Positions 34,377-42,775 of a stretch of DNA of 64,000 nucleotides are shown here, one piece after another. A program made the position numbers and the translations under genes. This DNA is from Pseudoxanthomonas sp. SE1. GTDB taxonomy: Bacteria > Pseudomonadota > Gammaproteobacteria > Xanthomonadales > Xanthomonadaceae. Where the stretch lies: positions 2,843,001 through 2,907,000 of the forward strand of contig NZ_CP113783.1 of NCBI RefSeq assembly GCF_029542205.1, given 5' to 3'. The notes beneath the pieces were generated by a model that saw nothing but the letters and a program-made list of their open reading frames with translations, was not told where the DNA came from and ran no database searches. The number at the start of each line of letters is the position of its first letter. Positions within the stretch are counted from its first letter, which is position 1.

Positions 34377-34933
34377 TCCAACAAGCGCCACTCGACGGCG
34401 TACGACATAGCAGCGCGCAACGTCGAAAAGTCCCGATGGGCCGTGATGCGTTCAACGGCGCGCTTGCCGTCTACGGGCGTCAGGCGATCGGACCACCAGC
34501 GATTGATCGTCGCCACGTCGATATCGGACATGGAGCGGTCCAGCAGGTCCGCAAAGTGTGTCTTGATCCGCATGACGTACTTGCTACCCCGGCGTAGCTC
34601 GGTAGCAGCCCAAGGGGCGTAATGGTCGTCAAGGAACTCCCGCAGGGTGCAGGCCCGTTGCTTGATCGTTGCCAAGGCTGGTAAACGCTGCTGGACGGCC
34701 TCAGCCACGGCCTGAGCCGCGTGCGCCCGGGCCTGCTCCAGCGTGAGGTGCTCAATCGAACCGAGCGTACGGCGCTTCCCATGCTGCCAGGTGACGACCC
34801 ACGCTTTATGCCCACTGGGCTGCACACGTAGGATCAAGCCTCGAACGAGGATGTCCCGCATCTCGTAGGGTTTGGGCTGGGGCTGGGCTTGGGCGACAAG
34901 ACGCTTGGTCAGGGTGATACGCATGCTGGGCAC
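34377..34933 (-). pseudogene. Integrase, N-terminal part only
   Basis: Residues 1-185 are nearly identical to the integrase at 11803-13017, up to DFSTLRAAMSYAVEWRLLD. The sequence then leaves the integrase at the R3 junction and reads unrelated residues. All catalytic residues are lost, so this element cannot move itself. The DNA upstream (to about 34990, TTTGGATGA) also matches the leader of the intact copy, up to the IS3 insertion. Confidence 0.9.
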
Positions 34934-34992
34934 CGATGTAGGGTCGATGCCCAGAGCGTAGGATGGCCCGGCTTACGGTGTTTGGATGAGAA

Positions 34993-36206
34993 TGGTCGGT
35001 AATCCCCCGCGGATTAGCTGACACCAGAAGTGGAATTTTCTCGTACGCTTTCCCGAGGAGGTTCCATGAAGAAGTCCCGATTCACCGACAGCCAGATCAT
35101 TGCCGTGCTCAAGCAGGCCGAAGGCGGTACGCCCGTGCCTGAGCTGTGCCGCGAGCACGGCATCAGCTCGGCGACGTTCTACAAGTGGCGCAGCAAGTTC
35201 GGCGGCATGGAGGAGGTCCATGGTCGCGCGGATGAAGGAGCTGGAGGAAGAGAACCGGCGCCTGAAGAAGATGTACGCCGACGCCCAGCTCAGCGCCGAC
35301 CTGCTGAAGGAGGCGCTGTCAAAAAAAATGGTGAGGCCATCTCAACGCCGGGAGATGGCCCGAACAACGGTCGAAGGCGGACGCACGAACATCCAGCACG
35401 CCTGCCGGACATTCGAGGTGAGTCAGACCTGCTACCGGTACCAGGCCAAGGCTTCGGACGAGAACGCCCGGATCGCGGACTGGCTGGTGCGATTGACGAC
35501 GACGTATCGCGACTGGGGCTTCGGTCTTTGCTTCCTGTCCTGCACCTGCGCAACGTGAAGGGCCTGGGCTGGAACCACAAGCGGGTGTACCGCATCTACC
35601 GGGAGTTGGAATTGAATCTGCGGATCAAGCCAAGGAAGCGACTTGTGCGCGAGAGGCCCGAGGCGCTGGCCGTGCCGGAGTCGATCAACCAGATCTGGTC
35701 GATGGACTTCATGCACGACCAGCTGGCCGATGGCCGCAGCTTCCGGTTGTTCAACGTCCTGGACGACTTCAATCGCGAGGGGCTGGCCATCGAGGTGGAC
35801 TTGTCGCTGCCCTCTGCCCGGGTGATCCGATCGTTGGAACAGATCATCGAATGGCGTGGCAAGCCGCGTGTCATTCGCTGCGATAACGGACCTGAATACA
35901 TCAGCGGGGCACTGCTGGCGTGGGCGGAACGCAACGGCATCCGGATCGAGCACATCCAGCCGGGCAAGCCACAGCAGAACGCCTACGTTGAACGTTACAA
36001 CCGCACGGTCCGCTACGCCTGGCTGGCCCCCGTACCCTGTTCGACACCATCGAGCAGGTGCAGGACAAGGCCACGCGCTGGCTATGGACTTACAACCATG
36101 AGCGCCCGAACATGGCGCTCGGCGGCATCACACACCAGCCATGAGGCTGGCGATGGCCGCATAGCTCCACTTTGGCGACTGCTAAAAAATGGGGATTACC
36201 GGTCCA
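34993..36206 (+). mobile_element. IS3-family insertion sequence (IS407-like), degenerate
   Basis: Ends TGGTCGGTAATCCCC (34993-35007) and GGGGATTACCGGTCCA (36191-36206) are imperfect inverted repeats. The 1.2 kb between encode a two-frame IS3 transposase. It lies just upstream of the broken integrase. Frameshifts make it inactive. Confidence 0.85.
35066..36144 (+). pseudogene. IS3 OrfA-OrfB transposase, frameshifted
   Basis: OrfA starts at ATG 35066 after a GAGGAGG site ([37 protein letters not shown]). The frame shifts at about 35210, where the leucine-zipper part follows in another frame ([19 protein letters not shown]). OrfB breaks at about 35535 (before [20 protein letters not shown]) and again near 36030 (after [12 protein letters not shown]). 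The rve core is otherwise clear: [32 protein letters not shown], with the DDE acids. The stop at 36142-36144 is earlier than usual for this group. Confidence 0.85.
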
Positions 36207-36245
36207 CATCCTTTCAGGTCAAAGTTCAATGTTGAGTAGCCGACT

Positions 36246-36944
36246 ATGCACAAACGCCTGTACTACCTAACATCGGCCGGATATGCCTTGCAGAACATCA
36301 GCAAGCAGCGCCTGAAAATATCGAGAATTGATGACCTCAACGATCCTTTCGAACTCCGCCCCGGGAATTTGCAAGACAGGTCGTTAAGAAAGAAATTCTT
36401 GGACTTCAGGAAGTCATTCCATGAAGAGCATGGAGTCATCTGCTTCAGTCAACGATGGAGCAATCCGGTTCTTTGGAGCCACTACGGTGACAAGCATCGT
36501 GGCATCTGCCTTGGGTTCGACGTTGGCGAACGCTATGTATTCCCTGTCAAGTATGTAGACTCCGTACAGCAGTTCGACCTCACCGCACTGGAATATGAAA
36601 ATGTGCGTGGGCTTGACTTTGCCCGTGACGAAGTTGCAAAGGTGCTAACCACAAAGTTCCGGCACTGGGAGTATGAAGATGAAATGCGCGCTTTCTGTCT
36701 ACTTGACCACTCAACCGCATTAGATGGCCTGTACTTCTACGAATTCGGTGCCGAACTGCGACTTCGTGAAGTCATCATTGGCGCTCGATGCGAAGAAAAG
36801 GTGGAGCGTGTTTGTGAAATCGCGCGATCGGTTTCTAACGACATCAAGGTCAGGAAATCCCGGCTCGCCTTCACAAAATTTGAGGTGATCGAGCACGCAG
36901 GCTTCACCAAGCGAATCTCCCGCTACATGCAAATGAAGCCTTGA
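36246..36944 (+). CDS. DUF2971 protein (232 aa)
   Basis: The pattern fits DUF2971: LYYLTSAGYALQNISKQRLK, RIDDLNDPFELRPGN, ICFSQRWSNPVLWSHYGDKH and GICLGFDV, followed by YEDEMRAFCLL. Proteins of this family are common near mobile elements and defence genes; no activity is established. It starts 40 bp after the IS3 end and ends 13 bp before the converging P-loop pseudogene, so it is the only complete gene in slot 3 of this element. Confidence 0.82.
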   Translation: MHKRLYYLTSAGYALQNISKQRLKISRIDDLNDPFELRPGNLQDRSLRKKFLDFRKSFHEEHGVICFSQRWSNPVLWSHYGDKHRGICLGFDVGERYVFPVKYVDSVQQFDLTALEYENVRGLDFARDEVAKVLTTKFRHWEYEDEMRAFCLLDHSTALDGLYFYEFGAELRLREVIIGARCEEKVERVCEIARSVSNDIKVRKSRLAFTKFEVIEHAGFTKRISRYMQMKP

Positions 36945-36956
36945 CCAAGGCCCGAA

Positions 36957-37388
36957 CTACGGAACCATTGCACCATACACGTACGCGGCGAGCTGATGTG
37001 CTGCCGCAAGGTTAGAAGCATCAAAGTAGTCTCTGTGGCACCCGACCTTGGGGACTTCAATCAATTGACCCCGATTCGCGTAAGAGGCAAGCACTTCCTC
37101 GATCTCCCCCCTTTGTTCGCGCAGCGCATACGATAACGTGGCACCTGTCGGACTCAAGTTCTGCGATGAAGCCCGCCAGGTCGGCAGCAACATCACCCCG
37201 ACTGACAATGCCGACACGTTTGCCGGCGTAATCAATAACAATTGGGAGAAATCGAGCTTGTAGCCGTACTTCGTGAACTTCACCGTCTTCGCATTGGGTT
37301 CCGACAAAAGAAGCCGGTTCAAATTATGCAAAGAGGTGGTCTTGCCAACTTGACCTTTACCCCGCAACGCAACTAAACGCTTTGTCAC
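36957..37388 (-). pseudogene. P-loop NTPase paired with H-NS, frameshifted copy
   Basis: It starts at GTG 37388 (TKRLVALRGKGQVGKTTSL, Walker A kept) and ends LAAAHQLAAYVYGAMVP, as in the intact copy at 17075-17503. In the middle, from about 37235 to 37120, the frame is wrong; read one base over, the sequence gives DYAGKRVGIVSRGDVAADL and CHVIVCAAR, which match the intact gene. Two compensating indels therefore spoil about 40 residues. Confidence 0.8.
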
Positions 37389-37407
37389 TTTCGTCGCCCT
37401 CAAATTG

Positions 37408-37804
37408 TCAGCCCGGGAACTTAGGGAACTTCTCGTTCGCGTGCCTTGCTTTCCATTCCTTGTAAGCAGCCGTCCCTTCCCACGCCGTAAAGGCACGGGG
37501 CGGACGACCCCGCCCCCGTCCAAGTCTCCCCCCGGAATGCGGTAACCAGTACTTCAGGGGCTACTTCCTTGCTTACGGGGGGGCCTTCTTGGGGCGGCCG
37601 GGACTGCTCGCACCAACGGCCGTAACGATCTCGGCCTTTTTTAGCTGTGAACAATGCCCCGTATTGGGACAACAAGCCCATGATCTCGGTATAGGCATCA
37701 GCTGACTGTTGTTGCGCGCAGCTGGACTTCCTGTTCTTCCAGCTTGCGGAGTTCCTCCACCTGGCCTTAGCCGTGGCGATGGAGTCGAGGGTTGGTTTGG
37801 TCAT
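37408..37804 (-). pseudogene. H-NS-like gene, multiple frameshifts
   Basis: It begins like the intact copy at 17522-17917 (TKPTLDSIATAKA). It then changes frame several times: before the coiled coil, again near TAKKGRDRYG, and again around ETWTGAGSSAPC. The true end, in another frame, is FPKFPG with stop at 37408-37410. The DNA-binding core (TWTGRGRPPRAF in the intact gene) is not readable in one frame. Confidence 0.85.
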
Positions 37805-37853
37805 TTTAATTGCCTGTTGTTCTCATACCGCATGCGGAAGCATGCAAGTCAGA

Positions 37854-38290
37854 TTAGTTCGGGCTGCCGAATAGGCTCCACTTGTCCTTGTACTTCTCGA
37901 TTAGCTTTCTCTGGATGGAATAGCGGGCGCCGTTGGGGCGATCGTACTTCTGCGTGTACTGCGAGACGATACGGCTTGGCACAACGTAGTAGTCGAACAC
38001 CTCTTCCACCTGCCCACCCTTCCTCATCTCGCTGATCATCACAAACACGTAGACATGCGACTTCGCAACAATATCTTGACAGTTCTTCCCCACCAGCCAG
38101 AAGGACGCCTTTTTTTGCTACTGGTCTTTACTTGGACCGAGAAGGCGGTGGAGCAGCTATGATTCGTCACCAGCAGGTCGGCTCCCGCAGCGCTGCGTGA
38201 AGTCGGTGACACTATGTAATTCTGCTTTGCCAACTCGGCTGCAGCGAGGAAAACACCTCGCATTCCCGACATTTGCCCCTTTGTAGCCAT
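37854..38290 (-). pseudogene. QxK nuclease-like protein, one frameshift
   Basis: Two frames join: MATKGQMSGMRGVFLAAAEL through GADLLVTNHSCSTAFSVQVK (38290 down to about 38110), and VGKNCQDIVAKSHVYVFVMI to the end (38093-37854). The break is at a run of seven A on this strand (T at 38109-38117). The combined protein, about 145 aa, has GADLL...VQVKTSSKK, an Asp...Gln-x-Lys pattern of the PD-(D/E)xK nuclease fold. It occupies slot 4. The homopolymer makes a sequencing error or a recent mutation possible. Confidence 0.7.
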
Positions 38291-38469
38291 CCTTCTGTCC
38301 TCCCCGAACGGCTCTGGCCGTGAAGTGCATAAATGGTGTTCTGCCCCTTATGGCTTGATCTTAGTGCCGCTCAGTCCGACCAACAAGCAGGCAAACAAGC
38401 GGTTCCACGACGCTTGGGCTATGCCACCCAAGCATGGACGATTGAGTCCTTAATAGTCCGCGTGCTGAA

Positions 38470-38633
38470 GCCGGCACTAAGCCAACCTACGCCCCGAACG
38501 TCGATTTCGCGCTTGGATGCGCTGCGTCCGCATCCGTTGGAAACACCTGAAAACAAAGGCCCCGTTAGTTAGGGCCTTGTTCGGTGTTGCTTGTAAGTGT
38601 CGCTTCGAACTGCGCTGGAGGCTTTACGAATGC
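38470..38633. repeat. Element end / att site D
   Basis: GCCGGCACTAAGCC, CGTCGATTT, TGGAAACACCTG, then a changed hairpin GGCCC...GGGCC, TGTTCGGTGTTGC and GGAGGCTTTACGAATGC. It runs into a second 5' half of tRNA-Thr. The hairpin has diverged (CCGTTAGTTAG) compared with A and C. Confidence 0.85.
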
Positions 38634-38661
38634 ACCGCTCTACCAACTGAGCTATTCCGGC
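38624..38661 (-). pseudogene. tRNA-Thr(CGT) 5' half, second copy
   Basis: Identical to 25819-25856 except for one base in the anticodon stem (GTGCA instead of GCGCA). It also lacks its 3' half. This copy may be the original chromosomal tRNA start, left over after the element joined at its anticodon loop. Confidence 0.8.
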
Positions 38662-38671
38662 GGAGCCGCGA

Positions 38672-38701
38672 ATTTTAGGGGTTGGGGCGGGGGCGGGTCA
38701 A
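38672..38701 (-). promoter_or_regulatory. Promoter of the tRNA half (copy at att D)
   Basis: TTGACC (38696-38701), 18 bp spacer, TAAAAT (38672-38677) on the minus strand, as at 25867-25896. The similarity goes on to about 38750. Confidence 0.65.
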
Positions 38702-38773
38702 TGTGGGGGTGTTCGGGATGGGGTGGTAAGCCGCTGGGAAGCCGGGGGGGTGGGGCTAGGCAATAGCTGACAA

Positions 38774-39061
38774 TCAATGCGTCACACGTGGGAAGAGAGG
38801 CTTCCAAGGGTGAGCAGCCCCCGAACGCGATGGACTATGCAGAATGGGCAAGCTGTTATTAGGGACCGTTGTCGGTAGCACTACCACCAAGCCGAGCCCG
38901 CCATGACCAAGTGGCGACTGTTTGTAAATGTTTGAGCCAAGGTCAGTACATAGAGCCTTGGCCCGCTCGAAGGCCTCTTTGTCTTTCCAGTTCGCCATGC
39001 TTTCTGGGAATGCCTCGGATGAATCACCGATAGGCTCGCCTACTCGAAGGTCAACATCCAC
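38774..39061 (-). CDS. Possible gene fragment (95 aa), unknown
   Basis: The frame begins at a GTG and is open for 95 codons: VDLRVGEPIGDSSEAFPESM, KDKEAFERAKALCTDLGSN and LGHGGLGLVVVLPT. There is no good ribosome site and no family is recognised, so it may be the C-terminal remnant of an older gene. It lies between att D and an R2-like head, in a segment of mostly decayed DNA. Confidence 0.3.
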   Translation of the reverse strand: MDVDLRVGEPIGDSSEAFPESMANWKDKEAFERAKALCTDLGSNIYKQSPLGHGGLGLVVVLPTTVPNNSLPILHSPSRSGAAHPWKPLFPRVTH

Positions 39062-39123
39062 TCCGTCAATCTCAGCAAACGAACGCGTGACTCGCCGAGC
39101 GCCGGGTTATCCGGGGATCTGGC

Positions 39124-39250
39124 CCTGTATGGAGTTCGTCCAACCCGCCCCACTTCAGCGCAGTCGGGGCGGCGTCCCGAGCCCCAGAGTTTCGTAGACA
39201 CTCCGTCGCCGCTTTGCGCGTAGCGCTTTTCAAACTCTACCGGTGACGTC
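39124..39250. repeat. R2-like spacer remnant
   Basis: It shares the head CTGTATGGAGTTCGTCC and a CGCCCC (39146-39151) / GGGGCG (39166-39171) stem with R1 and R2, and the end GTGACGTCCCTTACGCCGG resembles the end of R2. The middle has diverged. It is followed within ~10 bp by att site E. Confidence 0.65.
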
Positions 39251-39256
39251 CCTTAC

Positions 39257-39395
39257 GCCGGCGCCACGCGACCGTGTCCGCCCTCCTCATCCGCATTGAC
39301 CGGAAACCCCGAAAAAAACAAAGGCCCGCGTCAGCGGGCCTTGTCCGGGCTGCTTGTCGTATCGATCCGGAACTGTGCTGGAGGCTTTGCGAAGG
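39257..39395. repeat. Element end / att site E (decayed)
   Basis: Partial copy: TCCGCATTGACCGGAAACC, hairpin GGCCCGC-GTCA-GCGGGCC, and GGAGGCTTTGCGAAGG in place of GGAGGCTTTACGAATG. The core has changed at two bases, so it is probably no longer a substrate. It is the last such end before chromosomal-type DNA. Confidence 0.7.
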
Positions 39396-39481
39396 GGCCG
39401 GTCCCGCGTTGGGGCCGGAACTTCAGAGCCCACCGTCCCCTATGGCAATTCGCCCGCCCCACGGGAAGTTCCTTCAGCCGA

Positions 39482-39886
39482 TCACTGTGCAGACTTTGGC
39501 CATGGCAACTTCACCACCTGACCATCGCGCCACTCGGCCAACGTTGTGTTGTACGAGGAACTGAACATGTCGTCTCCGGCCAACATCTTGGCCCACCACT
39601 TTTCAGTCACTTCCCTGGGACGCATAGCGCAGGCCCGCTCTCCCGAGAACCGGTTGCCAGGCGCCAAGTCGTCAAACAAGCGCTTCGCGAAGTCCGAACT
39701 ATTGAGCTCGCTATCTTGGCGAGGGTCGCCGTTACCGTCGAATGGCTTGATTGCAATGTAGTAGTACTGGCCGTCCGGCGTGTATCCCTTGTATCGACAC
39801 ATCCATGGCTCGCCAGGCGCCGCAAACGACTGCAGGGAAACAGACGCCAAACCGGCTGCCACGACCAACGTAAATACCTTCTTCAT
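39482..39886 (-). CDS. Secreted protein of unknown function (134 aa)
   Basis: The start at 39886 gives a clear signal peptide, MKKVFTLVVAAGLASVSLQS, with a cut after SFA. The mature protein is rich in aromatic residues and charged groups (YYYIAIKPFDGNGDPRQDSE; EKWWAKMLAGDDMFSSSYN) and has two cysteines. It is the first complete gene right of the element stack and may be chromosomal or cargo. No family is recognised. Confidence 0.65.
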   Translation of the reverse strand: MKKVFTLVVAAGLASVSLQSFAAPGEPWMCRYKGYTPDGQYYYIAIKPFDGNGDPRQDSELNSSDFAKRLFDDLAPGNRFSGERACAMRPREVTEKWWAKMLAGDDMFSSSYNTTLAEWRDGQVVKLPWPKSAQ

Positions 39887-40061
39887 GCCCACGCCCCCCA
39901 ACGAAAGTCGCCGGATTGTGTAGAAGCAGGTTGACAGGTGTCAATCCGCTTTTCCCATCGCCACAAGACCGAGCCTTGTGGCGACCAAGCCGTCTCGTAC
40001 CACCGAGTTCTTCCTCGCAATCAGCGCAACACCCGAAACCGTAAGCACGCCAAGGGTTACG

Positions 40062-40415
40062 TCAGGCATCTATTTCCTCCCCCAACCCCTCCCGCAACCG
40101 CACGTTCTCCTCCACCACCCGCCCATACGCACGGAACAGCGACCACGTTCCCCACACGCCCAGCACCAGGGCGTGGGCGAAGGGGATGGCGGCCAGTGCC
40201 ATCAGCGAGGCCAATGCGGTGGCGTCGAGGGTGTGCACGTAGGGAATGGCCATCAGCAGCTGGTCGATGAGCACGGCGATGCTGGAAATGGTCAGCAGTC
40301 CGAAGCTGACGTGGCGGAAGCGGCGCCATGCGCGCCACTGGAGCACCAGCACGAACACCGTGCACACCAGGCCCGCGATGATGAAGATCCAGCTGAGGAT
40401 CATGTAGACGGGCAT
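40062..40415 (-). CDS. Small membrane protein (117 aa), unknown function
   Basis: Three or four hydrophobic helices: LSWIFIIAGLVCTVFVLVL, FGLLTISSIAVLIDQLLMAI and LMALAAIPFAHALVLGVWG. The last 25 residues are charged (RVVEENVRLREGLGEEIDA) and face the cytosol. High GC and biased codons suggest a core-genome gene. It lies downstream of a terminator that separates it from the glycine-zipper gene. Function unknown. Confidence 0.7.
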   Translation of the reverse strand: MPVYMILSWIFIIAGLVCTVFVLVLQWRAWRRFRHVSFGLLTISSIAVLIDQLLMAIPYVHTLDATALASLMALAAIPFAHALVLGVWGTWSLFRAYGRVVEENVRLREGLGEEIDA

Positions 40416-40486
40416 GCAGGCTCCTGTGACGGGTGCGGTAGCCGGGTTTTATCACGCCGATGCGCGCTTGCTCGACCGCACATGAA

Positions 40487-40509
40487 AAGGCCCCGCGGTG
40501 CGGGGCCTT
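40487..40509. terminator. Rho-independent terminator
   Basis: AAGGCCCCGC-GGT-GCGGGGCCTT, a strong stem, lies 38 bp after the stop of the minus-strand gene at 40547. It ends that transcript. Confidence 0.75.
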
Positions 40510-40546
40510 CTGTGTCCGGGGTGGATCGCGATGCACACGTCCGCGA

Positions 40547-41299
40547 TCAGTGCGGTTTCTGGCGGTCGAGCGTGAACGCCTCGGCGACGGCGTGCTTGGC
40601 GCGCTCCCACGTGAGGCGCGAACCGCCCCTGGCGCGATCCCAGCCGTGCTCGAGGTCCGAGGCCAGGCGGTCGTCCCATTCGCGGTCGCTGTACAGACCA
40701 CGTGCGTAGGTGCCATAGCGATAGGCCGGGCGGTAGTCGTCATAGGCCTCCCCTTCCTGGCGATACGGCGCCCGGTCGAATCGCTTCGAGAACGTATCGT
40801 CGGTCCGCGCATAGGCGCCGTACGTGCGGTCGGCGCGCTCCCATGCATCCTGCGCGGCGGGACGTGCGTGCGCCCAGTCCAGGCGCGACTCGCCCTTCTG
40901 CGTTTCCCAGTCGGCCCGCAGGCGACGTTCGGTTTCTTCCCACGACTGTTCCGGATACTCGCCGCGCGCCACGGCGCCGGCGCGGTAGACGCCCGCGTAG
41001 TCGCGCTGGAAGTCGTACTCGTCGGTGTAGTACGGACGGCTGCGGTACGTTTCGCGCCAGTAGGCTTCCTCACCGGTCGGATCGATGCGCTCGGCCACGC
41101 CCTTGCCGGCCGCCGCGCCGATGACGGTGCCGGCGGCGGCGCCTATCAGCGTACCGATGGGACCGAACACGGTGCCCGTCACGGCACCGGCTGCCATGCC
41201 GCCGGCGACGCCTCCCACGCCCACGCCCACCGGGTGCGAACCGGGTGCGCCTGTGAGGGGGTCACGGTTTTGGTCACGTTGTGAAGTATCGCGTGTCAT
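40547..41299 (-). CDS. Glycine-zipper protein (250 aa)
   Basis: From ATG 41299 the first ~65 residues hold a glycine-zipper: GVGGVAGGMAAGAVTGTVFG, PIGTLIGAAAGTVIGAAAGK. The rest is repetitive and rich in Tyr, Arg, Trp and Asp (YWRETYRSRPYYTDEYDF; WERADRTYGAYARTDDTF; YRYGTYARGLYSDREWDD). Such proteins are common in stress-linked operons; the exact role is unknown. It lacks a clear signal. The neighbours (RsbR-like kinase, small hydrophilic proteins) suggest a general-stress set. Confidence 0.7.
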   Translation of the reverse strand: MTRDTSQRDQNRDPLTGAPGSHPVGVGVGGVAGGMAAGAVTGTVFGPIGTLIGAAAGTVIGAAAGKGVAERIDPTGEEAYWRETYRSRPYYTDEYDFQRDYAGVYRAGAVARGEYPEQSWEETERRLRADWETQKGESRLDWAHARPAAQDAWERADRTYGAYARTDDTFSKRFDRAPYRQEGEAYDDYRPAYRYGTYARGLYSDREWDDRLASDLEHGWDRARGGSRLTWERAKHAVAEAFTLDRQKPH

Positions 41300-41542
41300 C
41301 TGCTGTGTCCTTCCTTCTTTTTTGAAGTGATGAAGCGGTGCGACATGCACCGCTCCATTCCGGTCGCGGACATCGACGTGGAGGCCGCGCGCGGCGTAAC
41401 CCCGATACTCCGGATCGCAGGTGACTAGCGCGTGCACTCGGGTCATGTTGGTGATCGCGTCGTGAGCGAAACGGACGCAATGCCACAACCCGAAATGAAT
41501 CACCGCCACGTCACGCGCGCATCGCGCGTCGTGCACCGTCGC

Positions 41543-42700
41543 CTACGCGTACGCCGTGCGCTCGTGCTGAAGGGTGCGTGGCACGTCCGTACCGCGTGGC
41601 AGCGTGATGGCGAAGACCGTCCTGCCTTGGTCGACCTTGGCCACCACATCACCGCCGTGCGCGGTGGCGATCTCGCGCACGATGAACAAACCGAGCCCCA
41701 GGCTGGTGTGCTCGCCCTGGTTGGCCGCCCTCGAACCGCGGCGCAGCGGGTCGAACAGGGCGTTCAGTGCCTCGGTGGACAGCGGGTCGCCCGCGTTGCT
41801 GACTTCGATGCACGCATGATCGCCATCGCCGGTGATGGTCACGCCGATCTCCGCGCCCGCCTCGCCGTATTTCGCGGCATTGGTCACCAGGTTGTGCACG
41901 GCTTCGCGCACGCGCGCGTCGTCGAAGTGGCCGCAGGTGTCGCCGTCCACGCACAGCCTGATGGGCGCATCGTGCAGCGTGGCGCGCAGCAGCTCCACTT
42001 CCTCGGCGACCGCCTGGCCCAGGTCGCACGCCAACCGGTGCAGCGTCATGCCCGCGCCCAGCGTGCTCTTGCTGTAGTCCAGCAATCCGTCCACCAGCCG
42101 GCTCAGCTGCAGGCCGCCGCTGAGGATGCGCTCGGCCAGCCGCGCTTGCGGCGTGTCCTTGGTGCGGTCCACCAGGAATTCCGCCGTGCCCACCACCGCC
42201 GTGAGCGGACCGCGCAGGTCGTGCCCCAGGGCGCCGAGGAAGACATTGCGCCACGACTCCACCGTGCGCGAGAACTCCATGAGCGATTCGGCCACGGCCT
42301 GGTCGATCGCTTCGTTGAAGCGGATCATGTCCTCGATGCAGCCGGCGGCCAGCGCTTCCTGCGCCGCCCACAGCCGCAGCACCGACGCGCGCAGTGCGCG
42401 GTATTCGGCAATCATCTGGTTGACGCCGAAGCCATCATCGGCGCGGCTGCGCCCATGGCTGCTGGCCGCCGACTCCGGCCCGCTGGAGGCAGGCGCGCGA
42501 CCCTGTGCCTTTGCGCGCTGCTGCGCCGGGCTCTGCGGCGTGCGCAGGTCGGCGACGATCTCGCGCAGGATGAGGGGAATGTCGTTGCGCAGGCGCTTCA
42601 GGTTCAACTGCGCGCCATCCGGTGCCTGCGTGACGGCGAACTCGACGGCGTCGTCGAGGATCCGTTGCGGATGGGCTTCGATGAAGTCGGCAAGTCGCAT
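41543..42700 (-). CDS. Histidine kinase with RsbR-like N-terminal part (385 aa)
   Basis: The start at 42700 (MRLADFIEAHPQRILDDAVEF) fits the RsbRD-type helical domain at residues 1-140, found in stress sensors. The His-containing motif is LGHDLRGPLTAVVG, and the ATP-binding domain has NLVTNAAKYGEAGAEIGVTI (N box) and SLGLGLFIVREIA (G2 box). It has no membrane segment, so it senses from within the cell. A frame upstream is open but lacks a good start. No response regulator is adjacent; the closest is at 43705. Confidence 0.85.
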   Translation of the reverse strand: MRLADFIEAHPQRILDDAVEFAVTQAPDGAQLNLKRLRNDIPLILREIVADLRTPQSPAQQRAKAQGRAPASSGPESAASSHGRSRADDGFGVNQMIAEYRALRASVLRLWAAQEALAAGCIEDMIRFNEAIDQAVAESLMEFSRTVESWRNVFLGALGHDLRGPLTAVVGTAEFLVDRTKDTPQARLAERILSGGLQLSRLVDGLLDYSKSTLGAGMTLHRLACDLGQAVAEEVELLRATLHDAPIRLCVDGDTCGHFDDARVREAVHNLVTNAAKYGEAGAEIGVTITGDGDHACIEVSNAGDPLSTEALNALFDPLRRGSRAANQGEHTSLGLGLFIVREIATAHGGDVVAKVDQGRTVFAITLPRGTDVPRTLQHERTAYA

Positions 42701-42775
42701 GGGCGCTCCTTGGCATGGGTGCGGTGTCGTGGTCGCTATGTGATCGCTCCCCCTGTCGGGCGTGGTGCGCATGGA

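Noticed and set aside
35030..36235. 401-aa single ORF across the IS3 element
   Set aside because: It joins wrong-frame parts of OrfA with right-frame parts of OrfB; the true genes are broken by frameshifts.
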